64,000 nt of DNA from Ruegeria sp. SCSIO 43209 (GTDB lineage Bacteria; Pseudomonadota; Alphaproteobacteria; Rhodobacterales; Rhodobacteraceae), in the NCBI RefSeq assembly GCF_019904295.1, contig NZ_CP065359.1:1761001-1825000 (forward strand). The letters run 5' to 3'. A program made the position numbers and the translations under genes. Shown here piece after piece: positions 44,305 through 53,816 of this stretch (its first letter is position 1; the number at the start of each line of letters is the position of its first letter). Under the pieces are notes generated by a model. That model was not told the origin of the DNA. It saw only the letters and a program-made list of their open reading frames with translations, and did no database searches.

Positions 44305-45663
44305 TCAAGCCGTGCGCACAGGTTGCCGCATTGTCACCAGTTCTTCGGCCATCACCGGATGAACTGCAACCGTACGGTCGAAATCTTCTTTGGTGGCACC
44401 CATCTTTACGGCAATTCCGGCAAGTTGGATCATCTCACCCGCGCCCGGCGCAACGATGTGACAGCCGAGGATTTTCCGCGTCTCTTGCGACACGATCAGC
44501 TTCATCAGCACGCGCTGTGTGCCTCCGGCAAACGCCTTCTGCATGGGCTTGAATGAGGTCGCATAAACCTCAATCGGTTCCTGTTCCGCAGCCGCTTCCT
44601 CGCTGAGGCCCACAGTACCCATTTCCGGCTGGGTAAAGATCGCGGTCGGGATCAGTTCGTGATCAACGGGCGTTGGATTGCCTTTAAAGACGGTCTCGAC
44701 AAAGGCCATGCCTTCGCGGATCGCCACAGGGGTCAGGTTCACCCGATCCGTTACATCGCCAATGGCAAAGATCGAGGGCACGCCGGTCTGGCTGTACTCA
44801 TCCACGATGATCTCACCCTTGCGACCGCGCGCGACGCCCAAAGCCTCAAGCCCCAGATCATCCGCATTCGGCGCGCGGCCCGTGGCATACATCACAACGT
44901 CGAATAGCTGCTCGGAGCCATTTGTGGCCTTCACCCAGATTTTGTCGCCTTGCTTTTTCATCTCAAGCACGTTGGTACCCAGATGCAGGTCGATCCCGTT
45001 CTGGCACATCTCTTCACTGATCAGCCCGCGCGCCTCATCATCAAAGCCCCGCAGAATCTGCGCCCCGCGATAGAACTGAGTCGTTTTGACCCCCATCCCA
45101 TTCATGATCCCGGCAAATTCACAGGCGATATATCCACCGCCAACGATCAGCATGGATTCGGGCAGTTCCTCCAGGTGGAAAATCTCATTCGAGGTGATCG
45201 CAAGATCAGATCCCGGGAACTCGGGTACAACCGGGCGACCGCCCGTTGCGACAAGAATATGCTTGGCTGTCTTGCGGGTACCATCAGCCAGTTCCACCGT
45301 ATGCGGATCAACGACATGGGCGCGCTGGTCGAAACTTTCGACACCATTGTTCTTCAGGATATTGCGGTAGATACCTTCCAACCGATCGAGCTCTGCGTGC
45401 AGCTTAACTTTGAAAGTGTTCCAGTTGAACGCACCCGGCTGCATGTCCCAGCCATAAGCCTGCGCGTCCCCAACCGTATCCGCGAACTCGCTAGCGAAAA
45501 CCATCAGCTTCTTGGGTACACAGCCACGGATCACGCAGGTTCCGCCGTAACGATCCTCTTCCGCCAGAGCCACCTTGGCGCCGTTTTCACCCGCCGCCAC
45601 CCGTGCCGCGCGAACTCCGCCCGAGCCGCCTCCGATGACGAACAGATCATAGTCAAAGCTCAT
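44305..45663 (-). CDS. gor: Glutathione-disulfide reductase
   Basis: 452 residues. NADPH- and FAD-dependent regeneration of glutathione from its disulfide. Seen: FAD motif DLFVIGGGSGGVRAARVAA, the redox-active disulfide GGTCVIRGCVPKKLM (about 45-55), NADPH motif LIVGGGYIACEFAGIMNGMG (about 175), central FAIGDVTDRVNLTPVAIREG, and the C-terminal His-Glu pair in TVAVHPVMAEELVTM. Trypanothione reductase and mercuric reductase are excluded by the CVIRGC spacing and overall style. ATG 45663 has AAAGGAA upstream. It lies between rpiA upstream and hflK downstream, and likely supports the three GST-fold proteins in the region. Confidence 0.95.
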   Translation of the reverse strand: MSFDYDLFVIGGGSGGVRAARVAAGENGAKVALAEEDRYGGTCVIRGCVPKKLMVFASEFADTVGDAQAYGWDMQPGAFNWNTFKVKLHAELDRLEGIYRNILKNNGVESFDQRAHVVDPHTVELADGTRKTAKHILVATGGRPVVPEFPGSDLAITSNEIFHLEELPESMLIVGGGYIACEFAGIMNGMGVKTTQFYRGAQILRGFDDEARGLISEEMCQNGIDLHLGTNVLEMKKQGDKIWVKATNGSEQLFDVVMYATGRAPNADDLGLEALGVARGRKGEIIVDEYSQTGVPSIFAIGDVTDRVNLTPVAIREGMAFVETVFKGNPTPVDHELIPTAIFTQPEMGTVGLSEEAAAEQEPIEVYATSFKPMQKAFAGGTQRVLMKLIVSQETRKILGCHIVAPGAGEMIQLAGIAVKMGATKEDFDRTVAVHPVMAEELVTMRQPVRTA

Positions 45664-45792
45664 GTACGAGTTCCTTTTATTCCGCGTGGCCAAAATTCAC
45701 TGGATATCTGGGCGCAAATCCTGAACTGCCAACCCCTGGCGCGGGAAATAGTGATTTTTCTTCTGCAGTTTATCGCGCTACTTGCCTGATCT

Positions 45793-46578
45793 TTAGTCCG
45801 CCAGATCGGAAAACAGGTTGTCCCCACCGTCACCCAGCATATCGGTCAGGACTGTACCCTCATTGATATCACGCAATTCGACCCGGCCATCGCCATAACC
45901 AATGACAACCTTGTCGCAGATATCAATGAACAGCCCATTTTCGACCACACCCGGGATCTGATTCATTACCAGTGCCAATTGGCGGGCATTGCCGATCCGC
46001 TTGAGATGCAGGTCCAGAATGTGATTGCCCTCATCTGTAACCTTGGGCGCCTCACCGTTCATGCGCAAAGTGACCGAGGTGCCCAGCACATCCATTGTGT
46101 CCAGCGCTTCTTCAATCAGGGTGCGGGTGGTCTGCCAGCCGAACGGGATCACCTCAACCGGCAGAGGGAATGCGCCCAGCGTCTCAACCTCTTTGCCTGC
46201 ATCCGCGATCACCACCATCTGATCGCTGGCTGTGGCCACAATCTTTTCCTGCAACAGCGCAGCACCACCGCCCTTGATCAGGTTGAACTCGCCATCAAAC
46301 TCATCCGCGCCGTCGATTGTCAGGTCCAACCAGCCGGCCTGATCCAGCGAGACGACCTCGATCCCTTCTTCCCGCGCCAATTGCGCCGTCGCGGTCGACG
46401 TCGGAACGCCCTTGATTTTCAACCCCTCGTCGCGCACCCGTTCACCCAGGCGGCGCACCAACCATGCGGCGGTCGAGCCTGTCCCCAATCCCACACGCAT
46501 CCCGTCCTGAACAAGATCGGCGGCGCGACAGGCAGCAACGTATTTCGCTTTGTCGATGGGCGACAAATCTCTGGTCAT
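45793..46578 (-). CDS. rpiA: Ribose-5-phosphate isomerase A
   Basis: 261 residues. Interconverts ribose-5-phosphate and ribulose-5-phosphate in the pentose phosphate pathway. Seen: VGLGTGSTAAWLVRRLGE (phosphate loop), GVPTSTATAQLAREEGI, the catalytic Asp in DLTIDGADEFDGEFNLIKGG followed by ALLQEKIVA, and VEVIPFGWQTT. The ATG at 46578 has GGGGAAG upstream; upstream open codons do not match the family. Same orientation as gor, with a 130-base gap that holds no gene. It diverges from a GST gene across 167 bases. Confidence 0.97.
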   Translation of the reverse strand: MTRDLSPIDKAKYVAACRAADLVQDGMRVGLGTGSTAAWLVRRLGERVRDEGLKIKGVPTSTATAQLAREEGIEVVSLDQAGWLDLTIDGADEFDGEFNLIKGGGAALLQEKIVATASDQMVVIADAGKEVETLGAFPLPVEVIPFGWQTTRTLIEEALDTMDVLGTSVTLRMNGEAPKVTDEGNHILDLHLKRIGNARQLALVMNQIPGVVENGLFIDICDKVVIGYGDGRVELRDINEGTVLTDMLGDGGDNLFSDLAD

Positions 46579-46745
46579 GGCAGCTTCCCCCAAGAATACT
46601 GCCAGACTTATACGGAATGCCCCGCGCAACTGCGAGAGGCAAAACACGCCATACCTGTGCTAACATGTCGCTGAAATACGCGTTTCCGATAGGAAACGTC
46701 GCAATCAGCCTCTATTGTGATCGCCAGACCCCCTAGATAGTCGCC

Positions 46746-47447
46746 ATGGAATCGCCATACCGCCTGCACTACGCCCCCGACAACGCCTCGCTGGTGATCC
46801 GACTGGCGCTGGAACAGATGGGCCTACCCTATGAGACCGTATTGGTCGATCGCGCCAGCGATGCACAGAATAGTGCGGCGTATCGGGCGTTGAATCCGAA
46901 CGGGCTGATCCCGGTGCTGGAGACGCCCCAGGGTCCGATCTTCGAGACCGCCGCAATCCTGCTGTGGCTGGCTGATACGCATGGGCAATTGGCCCCGACA
47001 CAGGTCAGCCCTGATCGGGCGGCATTCCTGAAGTGGCTGTTCTTCGCCTCTAATACCCTGCATGCCGATCTGCGAATGCTGTTCTATGCCGAGAAATACA
47101 TCGCGGCAGATCAAGCCGATACACTACGCTCCGGCATCCGCCCGCGGCTGCGGCAGCACCTGAATCTGCTGGATGCTCAAGCCCAAAAAGCGCCCGACTG
47201 GTTCAGTGCTGATCACCCTTCAGTCCTGACGATATATGTCGCCTGCATGATGCGCTGGATGGCGCTTTATCCCGCTAAGGCGGACCGCAGCTGGTATCAA
47301 CTCGCCGACACGCCTTATCTGCAAAAAATCCTGGTGCAGCTAGAATCAAACCCGTCGACCCGCGCAGCTATTGCCGCCGAGGGGCTGGGGGTCACTCCCT
47401 TCACCTCGCCGACCTACGCCAACCCTCCAGAAGGCTCAGCTACCTGA
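46746..47447 (+). CDS. Glutathione S-transferase family protein
   Basis: 233 residues. Thioredoxin-like domain (about 1-80) starting YRLHYAPDNASLVIRLALEQ, with ALNPNGLIPVLETPQGPIFE (cis-Pro then the ETAAILLWLAD glutathione motif), and a helical C-terminal domain. The catalytic position carries Asp-Asn-Ala-Ser (PDNAS), so a Ser or Asn could serve. The C-terminal 15 residues form a polar tail. Substrate unknown. Its TGA is separated from the sdaA ATG by one base, so the two are probably co-translated, although no functional link is obvious. Confidence 0.85.
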   Translation: MESPYRLHYAPDNASLVIRLALEQMGLPYETVLVDRASDAQNSAAYRALNPNGLIPVLETPQGPIFETAAILLWLADTHGQLAPTQVSPDRAAFLKWLFFASNTLHADLRMLFYAEKYIAADQADTLRSGIRPRLRQHLNLLDAQAQKAPDWFSADHPSVLTIYVACMMRWMALYPAKADRSWYQLADTPYLQKILVQLESNPSTRAAIAAEGLGVTPFTSPTYANPPEGSAT

Positions 47448-47448
47448 T

Positions 47449-48822
47449 ATGTTTCTCTCTGTCTTCGATATGTTCAAAGTGGGCATCGGCCCATCTTCTT
47501 CCCACACCATGGGTCCGATGGTGGCCGCCGCACGGTTCCTTGACCTGATGCGCGCCTCACCGTTCGAGTTTTCGGGCCTGCGCGGCTCGTTGCACGGCTC
47601 GCTGGCCTTTACCGGCGTCGGCCACGCCACCGACCGCGCTACCATTCTGGGCCTCGCCGGGTTTGTGCCCGATACCTATGACAACGACAAGGCCGAAGCC
47701 ACACTGGCAGCTATCGCAGAATCCCATACGGTGACACCCGAAGGCCTGCCGACGCTGAGCTTTGATCCCAAAGCCGATCTGATCTTCGACTACGACAACA
47801 ATCTGCCCGGTCATGCCAATGGTATGATCCTGATGGCCACTGACGCACAAGGCGATGTCATCCTGCGTCAGGTCTACTACTCCATCGGTGGAGGATTTGT
47901 TCTCACGGAAGAGGAATTGGCCGAAGGCAAGGCAACTGACGAAGGTGCGCCTGTGCCCTTCCCGTTCAAATCCGCCGCCGAAATGCTGCAAATGGCCAAA
48001 GACAACGGTAAAAGCATCGCTCAGATGAAGCGCGAAAATGAGATCGCGCGCGGTTGCGCGGATAGCTTTGCCAAAGGCACCGCGCGTCTTTGGCAGGTCA
48101 TGAATGACTGCATCGAGCGTGGGCTAAAAACGGATGGCATCCTGCCCGGTGGTCTCAGCGTGCGCCGCCGCGCCAAAGGCATTCACGATGCCCTTCTGGC
48201 AGAACGCGGCATGAACCTGAATGCCCCGCATACGATCAACGACTGGATGAGCGTCTACGCCATGGCCGTGAACGAGGAAAACGCAGCCGGTGGGCAAGTT
48301 GTCACCGCCCCCACAAATGGCGCGGCAGGCGTGCTGCCATCAGTTCTGCGCTATTACCTCGATCACGTGCCCGGCGCGTCCGAAAGCCATATCGAGGATT
48401 TCCTGCTGACCGCCGCCGCCATCGGTGGTCTGGTCAAATTCAACGCTTCGATCTCGGGCGCTGAAGCGGGCTGTCAGGCCGAGGTTGGCAGCGCGTCAGC
48501 CATGGCTGCGGCAGGCATGTGCGCCGTGATGGGCGGTACGCCTGAGCAGGTTGAAAATGCCGCCGAGATCGCGTTGGAACACCACCTTGGCATGACCTGC
48601 GATCCAGTCGCGGGCCTTGTGCAGGTGCCGTGTATCGAGCGTAACGGATTGGGCGCGATTAAGGCCGTCTCGGCGGCCTCGCTGGCCCTGCGTGGCGACG
48701 GCAAGCACTTTATGCCTTTGGACGCGGCCATTGAAACGATGCGCCAGACCGGCGAGGATATGCACGAGAAATACAAAGAAACATCTTTGGGCGGGTTGGC
48801 CGTCAACGTGCCGAACTGCTGA
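47449..48822 (+). CDS. sdaA: L-serine dehydratase, single-chain iron-sulfur type
   Basis: 457 residues. Deaminates L-serine to pyruvate and ammonia with a [4Fe-4S] cluster. The beta-like N-terminal domain opens [20 protein letters not shown]; the alpha-like catalytic part has [20 protein letters not shown] (the SDH-alpha signature), [20 protein letters not shown] and [19 protein letters not shown] with cluster cysteines, and ends in NVPNC, the C-terminal cysteine that plugs the site. The two domains on one chain are the usual form in proteobacteria. Start ATG is placed one base after the GST stop, at the family's natural N-terminus. Confidence 0.97.
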   Translation: MFLSVFDMFKVGIGPSSSHTMGPMVAAARFLDLMRASPFEFSGLRGSLHGSLAFTGVGHATDRATILGLAGFVPDTYDNDKAEATLAAIAESHTVTPEGLPTLSFDPKADLIFDYDNNLPGHANGMILMATDAQGDVILRQVYYSIGGGFVLTEEELAEGKATDEGAPVPFPFKSAAEMLQMAKDNGKSIAQMKRENEIARGCADSFAKGTARLWQVMNDCIERGLKTDGILPGGLSVRRRAKGIHDALLAERGMNLNAPHTINDWMSVYAMAVNEENAAGGQVVTAPTNGAAGVLPSVLRYYLDHVPGASESHIEDFLLTAAAIGGLVKFNASISGAEAGCQAEVGSASAMAAAGMCAVMGGTPEQVENAAEIALEHHLGMTCDPVAGLVQVPCIERNGLGAIKAVSAASLALRGDGKHFMPLDAAIETMRQTGEDMHEKYKETSLGGLAVNVPNC

Positions 48823-48849
48823 TCTGACAGCAAGAACAAGTGGGGTGAC

Positions 48850-49266
48850 ATGCGCGGACACTGCCTGTGCGGCAAGATTGGATACGAGGTTGATCCTCCG
48901 GTTCTGTCCTGTGTCACCTGCCATTGTGACAGCTGCCGTCGCCAATGCGCCGCTCCGATGACCACCTATTTCGGCGTGCGCGACGGCAATTGGCGCTGGA
49001 TCGGGGAAGAACCGAAACGCTTCAACTCCTCCCCCGGGGTCGAGCGCAGCTTTTGTCCCCATTGCGGCACACCGATATCCTTCCGGTCGACGGTGATGTC
49101 GGATGTGATGCATCTCTACGTCGCGACACTGGAAAATCCCGAAGTACTCAGCCCGACCTTGCATGTCGCGCACGAGGAAAAGCTTAGCTGGCTGCAGCTT
49201 GGTGACGGCCTGCCCACCTGCATCGGCCCGGATTACACCAAAGTCCAACCCCTGCCCGACACCTGA
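48850..49266 (+). CDS. GFA/CENP-V-domain zinc protein
   Basis: 138 residues. Zinc ligands of the GFA (glutathione-dependent formaldehyde-activating, CENP-V) fold are visible: [12 protein letters not shown] (CxC), [12 protein letters not shown] (CxxC-x-C-x-x-C) and [14 protein letters not shown] (CxxC). The namesake enzyme Gfa was proposed to make S-hydroxymethylglutathione, but many members have unknown roles, so a formaldehyde link is not claimed. It follows sdaA by 27 bases with a GGGGTGAC-type ribosome site and may share its transcript. The C-terminal [18 protein letters not shown] tail is typical of the bacterial form. Confidence 0.88.
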   Translation: MRGHCLCGKIGYEVDPPVLSCVTCHCDSCRRQCAAPMTTYFGVRDGNWRWIGEEPKRFNSSPGVERSFCPHCGTPISFRSTVMSDVMHLYVATLENPEVLSPTLHVAHEEKLSWLQLGDGLPTCIGPDYTKVQPLPDT

Positions 49267-49311
49267 GATCAGAGCTTCCCCCTGTGCCGCTAAAGCGCTA
49301 GCGTCGCGCAC

Positions 49312-50226
49312 ATGACTCAGGATCGTCCCGTTCTCGGCATCATTTTGATGCTCGGTTTTTGCGTGCTCGCACCGCTGGGTGACGGGATGGCAAAGCTGTT
49401 GGGTGAAACCACAGCTTTGGGACTGCTGGTACTGGTGCGGTTTGCTGTTCAGGCGATGATCCTGATCCCACTGATCGCGATGACCGGCAAGCCATGGAAG
49501 ATGATGCCGCGCGTTTTGCGCCTGACGATGATCCGCACCCTTCTGCACATCATTGGTATCGCAGCGATGTTCACAGCGCTGCAATATATGCCGCTGGCCG
49601 ATACCGTGGCCATCGCCTTTGTAATGCCCTTCATCATGCTGCTTTTGGGCAAATACGTACTGGGCGAACAGGTCGGCCCCCGACGTCTGGTCGCCTGTGT
49701 CGTGGGATTCATCGGCACCTTGCTGGTCATCCAACCCAGCTTTGCACAAGTGGGCGCGCCCGCCTTGCTGCCCCTGATCGTTGCGGTGGTCTTCGCCCTG
49801 TTCATGCTGGTTACGCGGCAGATCGCCAAGGAAACGGACCCGGTTGCGCTGCAGGCTGTATCGGGGGCCATGGCAACCGCCTTTTTGCTGCCGATTGTCC
49901 TGCTGGGTTCCCAGATCGGCCTGCCCGCAATGTCCCTGACAATGCCCACTGGCGAGACACTCTGGCTGCTGCTGGGAATCGGTGTGCTGGGCACCGTGGC
50001 GCATCTACTTATGACATGGTCTCTGCGCTATGCGCCGTCTGCGACTTTGGCCCCGATGCAATATCTAGAGATTCCGGTCGCCACCCTGATCGGCTGGCTG
50101 ATCTTCCACGATCTGCCAAACGGGCTGGCCGCGCTAGGCATCGGCATCACAATCGCGGCCGGGCTCTACGTTATCCTGCACGAGCGGGCCAACGCTCGGT
50201 CCGGCCCGACTGAAACGCCTGCATGA
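49312..50226 (+). CDS. EamA-family (DMT) inner-membrane transporter
   Basis: 304 residues with ten membrane helices in two EamA repeats (about 8-140 and 150-285). Typical points: LGDGMAKLLGETTALGLLVL in the first helix pair, TALQYMPLADTVAIAFVMPF, then LLGKYVLGEQVGPRRLVACV closing repeat one, and MTWSLRYAPSATLAPMQYLE with the following LIFHDLPNGLAALGIG closing repeat two. The style is like RhaT/YdcZ-type and S-adenosylmethionine uptake carriers of intracellular bacteria, but the substrate is unknown. Its last 56 bases overlap the convergent thiamine pyrophosphokinase gene. Confidence 0.87.
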   Translation: MTQDRPVLGIILMLGFCVLAPLGDGMAKLLGETTALGLLVLVRFAVQAMILIPLIAMTGKPWKMMPRVLRLTMIRTLLHIIGIAAMFTALQYMPLADTVAIAFVMPFIMLLLGKYVLGEQVGPRRLVACVVGFIGTLLVIQPSFAQVGAPALLPLIVAVVFALFMLVTRQIAKETDPVALQAVSGAMATAFLLPIVLLGSQIGLPAMSLTMPTGETLWLLLGIGVLGTVAHLLMTWSLRYAPSATLAPMQYLEIPVATLIGWLIFHDLPNGLAALGIGITIAAGLYVILHERANARSGPTETPA

Positions 50227-50878
50227 CCTGATCCAACGCCGCGCGCGGCAGGATCGTCAGCAACCCGGGTCCATCGACCTCAAGCGTTAGCGCTCCTAGC
50301 GCTCGGTTTGAGGTTCCGACCTGCCCGTCCGGTTCTAGCACCAGATCATCAATCGGCCATTCCAGCCCCTCGCTGCGACCGGTCACCCGCCGTAGCGGAA
50401 ACAATGAAACCGTGTCTCCTGCCGTGAGCTCCAGACTGATCCTGGGTGGCGCATGAAAGACAATTTCTCGTGCACCCAACAGGACACAAGGCCGATCCTG
50501 CAACCGAACCAGAGTATTGAACGCCACCAACTGATGATCCACCCGCGCGCCCAGAAATCCTGCTGCCAGCACCACAGGCGCATCCATATTGCGCAGCGCC
50601 TTGTCAAAATCGGTGCTGTTCTGCTCGGATATCCGGAACAACCGATCCTTGGGAATCCGGGCCCGATATTCTGCCGTAATCGAGTCCAAATCGCCGATCA
50701 CTGCGTCCGGCATCCGTTCCGAATCAATCAACGCAGCCGCACCGCCATCCGCCGCAACGGCAGAATTGACGCGATTTAGCACCAGATTCACATCCTCTGA
50801 ACAGATTTCGCCCCCACCAAACAGCCCGATTGGCCCGCCAGAGCGAACAATTGCCCCATTTTCCACAAGATTGACCAT
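50171..50878 (-). CDS. Thiamine pyrophosphokinase
   Basis: 235 residues. Makes thiamine diphosphate directly from thiamine and ATP. Seen: AADGGAAALIDSERMPDAVIG, then GDLDSIT (the conserved substrate-binding Asp pair), EQNSTDFDKALRNM (the S/T-D-x-x-K motif), AGFLGARVDHQLVAFNTLVR and a C-terminal beta domain. It implies that this organism can use salvaged thiamine, relevant to the TPP enzyme at 22.3 kb. ATG 50878 is chosen (GGAA close upstream); ten open codons precede it. Its 3' end overlaps the convergent EamA gene by 56 bases. It shares a divergent promoter region with the acidic 562-residue protein. Confidence 0.9.
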   Translation of the reverse strand: MVNLVENGAIVRSGGPIGLFGGGEICSEDVNLVLNRVNSAVAADGGAAALIDSERMPDAVIGDLDSITAEYRARIPKDRLFRISEQNSTDFDKALRNMDAPVVLAAGFLGARVDHQLVAFNTLVRLQDRPCVLLGAREIVFHAPPRISLELTAGDTVSLFPLRRVTGRSEGLEWPIDDLVLEPDGQVGTSNRALGALTLEVDGPGLLTILPRAALDQVMQAFQSGRTERWPARAG

Positions 50879-50998
50879 ATTTTCCAGTTTTGGACATAAT
50901 GAAACCACAAAATGATAGCTTCATGGCTAGAGTTTCGAGTCGGTTGCCCCTGCTGTGTCTGGTAGTCGACCTGGTAGTTTGTAAAGGACATGCGTCTG

Positions 50999-52687
50999 AT
51001 GGTACAGAACAACAAGGTACTCACCGTTTCATACGGCACCTTCTCGTGCACCCTCGAAGGCTTTGACGATTCATTTGAAACAATGAAGGCGATCGCCGAG
51101 TATTTCCGGGACCTTGCAGCGGATGACCGATACTTCGGATCGGAACCCCCTCAGCCTGACGCCGAGATGCTGACCCGGATCGCACAGCGGGACGCCGCAC
51201 AGAAGGTTGAAGCCAGCCAGAACGAGACCGGCCTGTTGCTGCGCGCAACGGAAACCGCCCCGGTTGCAGCACCGACCCCCGCTGCAATTGCGCCAGCCAC
51301 AGCACCTGAGCCTGTTCAGCCTGTCGCGGATGTTGTTCCCCCTGCTCCGTCTGCTCCGCAATCCGAAGATGCTCCCGCCGCTGACAGTATCGCAGCCAAG
51401 CTGCAGCGAATCCGGGCTGTTGTTTCGCATTCCGATGCTGCCCCTGCCGGATACTCTGAAGACGAAGACGTCAGCTATCTGCAGCCCGTGAAGCCAAAGG
51501 TCGATGCAATTTCTGCTGCTTTTGAGTCCGGCGCGCTGAGCCCGACCGATCTGGAAGACACTGCTACGGACGACGCTCCGGCAACGGCCCCGCAGGTCGA
51601 ACAGCCTGCCGAACCCGAGCAAATGGCAACGATCGCTGAGCTGCCCGTTCAGGACGAAGAACCACTCGCGCCTGCCGCCATCAAGCAGGACGAAGTCGAA
51701 GCAGCCCCGATCATCTCACCGGCGATCACTGCCGAACTTGAAGACGAGGACGAAGCGCCCGAACAGCCGGCAGCCTATGTCACGGACAAGGACGTGTTGT
51801 TCTCGGACCTCGACGACGACCCTGAAACTGAAGACGAAGGCCCGTCAAACATTCTGAATGGCCAGGACGACACCGACGAAGACGACACCGACGAAGATGA
51901 AACATCACCGGATCTTACCGGCCTCACCCATGGCGTCATCTCGGCCGAGGATGAGGCGCTGCTGCTTGACGAAATGGCGCTGGTAGAAACCGAGCTGGCG
52001 GCAAACACGACGGCTGAGCTGCCCGATATGACGGGTCTGGATCAGGACGTCTCGCGCCTGATGGACGAAGCGGGCGCCCATATGGATGATCCTGCCACCA
52101 GCGGCCAGCGCGAAACATATTCTCACCTGCGCACTGCCGTTGCTGCAACCGAAGCAGACCGCGAAGATGGCGCAGACAAATCTCAGACCCCCGAGGATGA
52201 TTATCGCGGTGATCTGGCCTCGGTCGTCAATCCACGCCGACCCGAGATCGAGGTCACCAGTGAACGCCCCACCCCGGATGCTGCCGCACCATTGAAACTG
52301 GTGGCTGAACAGCGGGTGGATACCGAAACGGCTGACACCGGCCCGGTGACACCGCGCCGTGTCACCTCGGCGGACGAGGAAACTGCAGATGAAGAAGGTG
52401 GTTTTGCAGCCTTTGCGCAAGAACAGGGTGCCCAATCACTACTCGACCTGCTGGAAGCTGCCGCGGCTTATCTGTCCTTCATCGAAGGTCAGGAGCAGTT
52501 CTCGCGTCCACAGCTGATGAACAAAGTTCGCTCGCTCAAGCAGGACTCGTTTAACCGCGAAGAAAGCTTGCGCTCATTCGGTCAGTTGCTGCGGGACGGC
52601 AAAATCGAAAAGGCCGGAGGTGGCCGTTTCGCCGCCTCAACCCAAATCGGGTTCCGCCCGAACGACGACGAGCGTGCCGCTGGCTGA
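50999..52687 (+). CDS. Long acidic protein of unknown function with conserved ends
   Basis: 562 residues. A conserved N-terminal segment (about 1-60: VQNNKVLTVSYGTFSCTLEG, then FDDSFETMKAIAEYFRDLAA) and a conserved C-terminal one (about 465-560: FAAFAQEQGAQSLLDLLEAA, FIEGQEQFSRPQLMNKVRSL, LRDGKIEKAGGGRFAAS) flank about 400 residues of Ala/Pro/Asp/Glu-rich, disordered sequence with DEDDTDEDE runs. The C-terminus looks like a small helical DNA- or protein-binding unit. From memory, homologues occur across Rhodobacterales and are sometimes labelled chemotaxis proteins, but no CheA domain is seen. ATG 50999 has AAAGGA ten bases upstream, better than the ATG at 50990. A strong terminator follows. 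Confidence 0.8.
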   Translation: MVQNNKVLTVSYGTFSCTLEGFDDSFETMKAIAEYFRDLAADDRYFGSEPPQPDAEMLTRIAQRDAAQKVEASQNETGLLLRATETAPVAAPTPAAIAPATAPEPVQPVADVVPPAPSAPQSEDAPAADSIAAKLQRIRAVVSHSDAAPAGYSEDEDVSYLQPVKPKVDAISAAFESGALSPTDLEDTATDDAPATAPQVEQPAEPEQMATIAELPVQDEEPLAPAAIKQDEVEAAPIISPAITAELEDEDEAPEQPAAYVTDKDVLFSDLDDDPETEDEGPSNILNGQDDTDEDDTDEDETSPDLTGLTHGVISAEDEALLLDEMALVETELAANTTAELPDMTGLDQDVSRLMDEAGAHMDDPATSGQRETYSHLRTAVAATEADREDGADKSQTPEDDYRGDLASVVNPRRPEIEVTSERPTPDAAAPLKLVAEQRVDTETADTGPVTPRRVTSADEETADEEGGFAAFAQEQGAQSLLDLLEAAAAYLSFIEGQEQFSRPQLMNKVRSLKQDSFNREESLRSFGQLLRDGKIEKAGGGRFAASTQIGFRPNDDERAAG

Positions 52688-52724
52688 CACCAAGATCCCC
52701 CAAATACCCCCTCAAGACAAAATT

Positions 52725-52751
52725 GGGCCAGAGGAAACTCTGGCCCTTTTT
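52725..52751 (+). terminator. Rho-independent terminator after the acidic-protein gene
   Basis: GGGCCAGAG-GAAA-CTCTGGCCC then TTTTT: a 9-base perfect stem capped by a GNRA tetraloop. Confidence 0.92.
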
Positions 52752-52786
52752 CGTTCCGTGGCTGGCAGCCAAAAAGCCAATCAAGT

Positions 52787-53494
52787 TCAGAAGTTGAACG
52801 CCAGCGCCACGTAAGGGCCGGTCAGGATCAGATCAATCACATCGCGCCCGTCTTCAAACTCAACATCCAGATGGCGATACCCGCCCGCAACGTTGATATT
52901 CTCACGCCAATTCCAACTAGCCTGCACCAGCGCCTCCCACTGGAATTCCGAGCCATAACCGAAGCCGCCGATATTGCCCATCGCTGTGAGGCTCCAGCGA
53001 TCATTCAGCGCGTAGTTATAGCGTGCGCCGATCAACGGGTCGGTCCAGCTTTGATCTGTGCTGAAGGTGCGATCCAGCACGGTGGTCGAAACATCCAGGT
53101 CCCAATGGCGCAGCCCGGCCAACGCTTCCAACCGTGACCGATCATCCTGATAGACCGCATAGCTGGCCGCCAGTGAGACCATCGTGCCCTCAAGATCCCA
53201 ACTGGCTGCATCGTCAAACCGACCGACCGAGACATCGTCACCCAAATTGAGATAATTGAACTCACCACCAATGGTCCAACGCCCATTTCGGGCCTGACCA
53301 GCGATCAGGAACGCGCCCTTCAGAATGTCGAAGATCGAGGTATCCCCGTTCACCGGCGGGTTTGGTCCCACGTCCAGTGAGGTTCTGAATTCCGGCCCCC
53401 AGAAATAAGGCGCAATGGTATAGCGCCAATCATCGGCCTGAGCGCTGCTCGCGATACATGTTGTGGTAACCGCCGCTAATACCCGGTTTTTCAT
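52787..53494 (-). CDS. Outer-membrane beta-barrel protein
   Basis: 235 residues. Signal peptide (MKNRVLAAVTTTCIASSAQA, cleavage after AQA), then alternating strands rich in aromatic and polar residues: DDWRYTIAPYFWGPEFRTSL, WTIGGEFNYLNLGDD, RLEALAGLRHWDLDVSTTVL, PLIGARYNYALNDRWSLTAM, and the last strand ending in ALAFNF, with the terminal phenylalanine needed for BAM-mediated insertion. About eight to ten strands fit the length. No close functional relative is recognised; OmpW/OmpA-like barrels are comparable. It is transcribed toward the acidic-protein gene's terminator, which lies about 35 bases beyond its stop. Confidence 0.82.
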   Translation of the reverse strand: MKNRVLAAVTTTCIASSAQADDWRYTIAPYFWGPEFRTSLDVGPNPPVNGDTSIFDILKGAFLIAGQARNGRWTIGGEFNYLNLGDDVSVGRFDDAASWDLEGTMVSLAASYAVYQDDRSRLEALAGLRHWDLDVSTTVLDRTFSTDQSWTDPLIGARYNYALNDRWSLTAMGNIGGFGYGSEFQWEALVQASWNWRENINVAGGYRHLDVEFEDGRDVIDLILTGPYVALAFNF

Positions 53495-53573
53495 GCCCTA
53501 TCTGCCTCTGGTTGCCGCGAAAGAAAGTCGCAAACATCGTGCCACGCAGAAGACACCAAAACAATCGGGCGGC

Positions 53574-53816
53574 TTAGCTTTGATCTTGATCCGGGTCCTC
53601 TTTGCCCACCCCGCGGAAGACAAATTTGAACGGCAACGCCCAGACAATGCCAAGCGCGACATATACCAGAAGTTCCAGCCAGATCGGCGGGCGATCCAAC
53701 CAGTTCACGATTGTCACAACCGCAACGATATAGATGGGGAGCCCGATCAGCAGCAGCACCAATGACCACCGCCGACGTGCCTTATAGCTGAGGCCGGGTT
53801 TGTCGTTGCTGCTCAT
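53574..53816 (-). CDS. DUF2842-family small membrane protein
   Basis: 80 residues with two membrane helices (WSLVLLLIGLPIYIVAVVTI and WLELLVYVALGIVWALPFKF), short basic ends and the YKARRRW and PFKFVFRGVGKEDPD motifs of DUF2842, a small protein common in Rhodobacterales and of unknown function. ATG shares one base with the purA stop (TGATG), so it is coupled to purA. A longer frame upstream inside purA is a shadow. The conserved position after purA suggests only a shared transcript. Confidence 0.83.
   Translation of the reverse strand: MSSNDKPGLSYKARRRWSLVLLLIGLPIYIVAVVTIVNWLDRPPIWLELLVYVALGIVWALPFKFVFRGVGKEDPDQDQS

Noticed and set aside
48496..50004. A 502-codon minus-strand frame opposite sdaA and the EamA gene
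   Set aside because: Three convincing plus-strand genes (SdaA, GFA, EamA) occupy the same bases; the antisense frame has no family signature.
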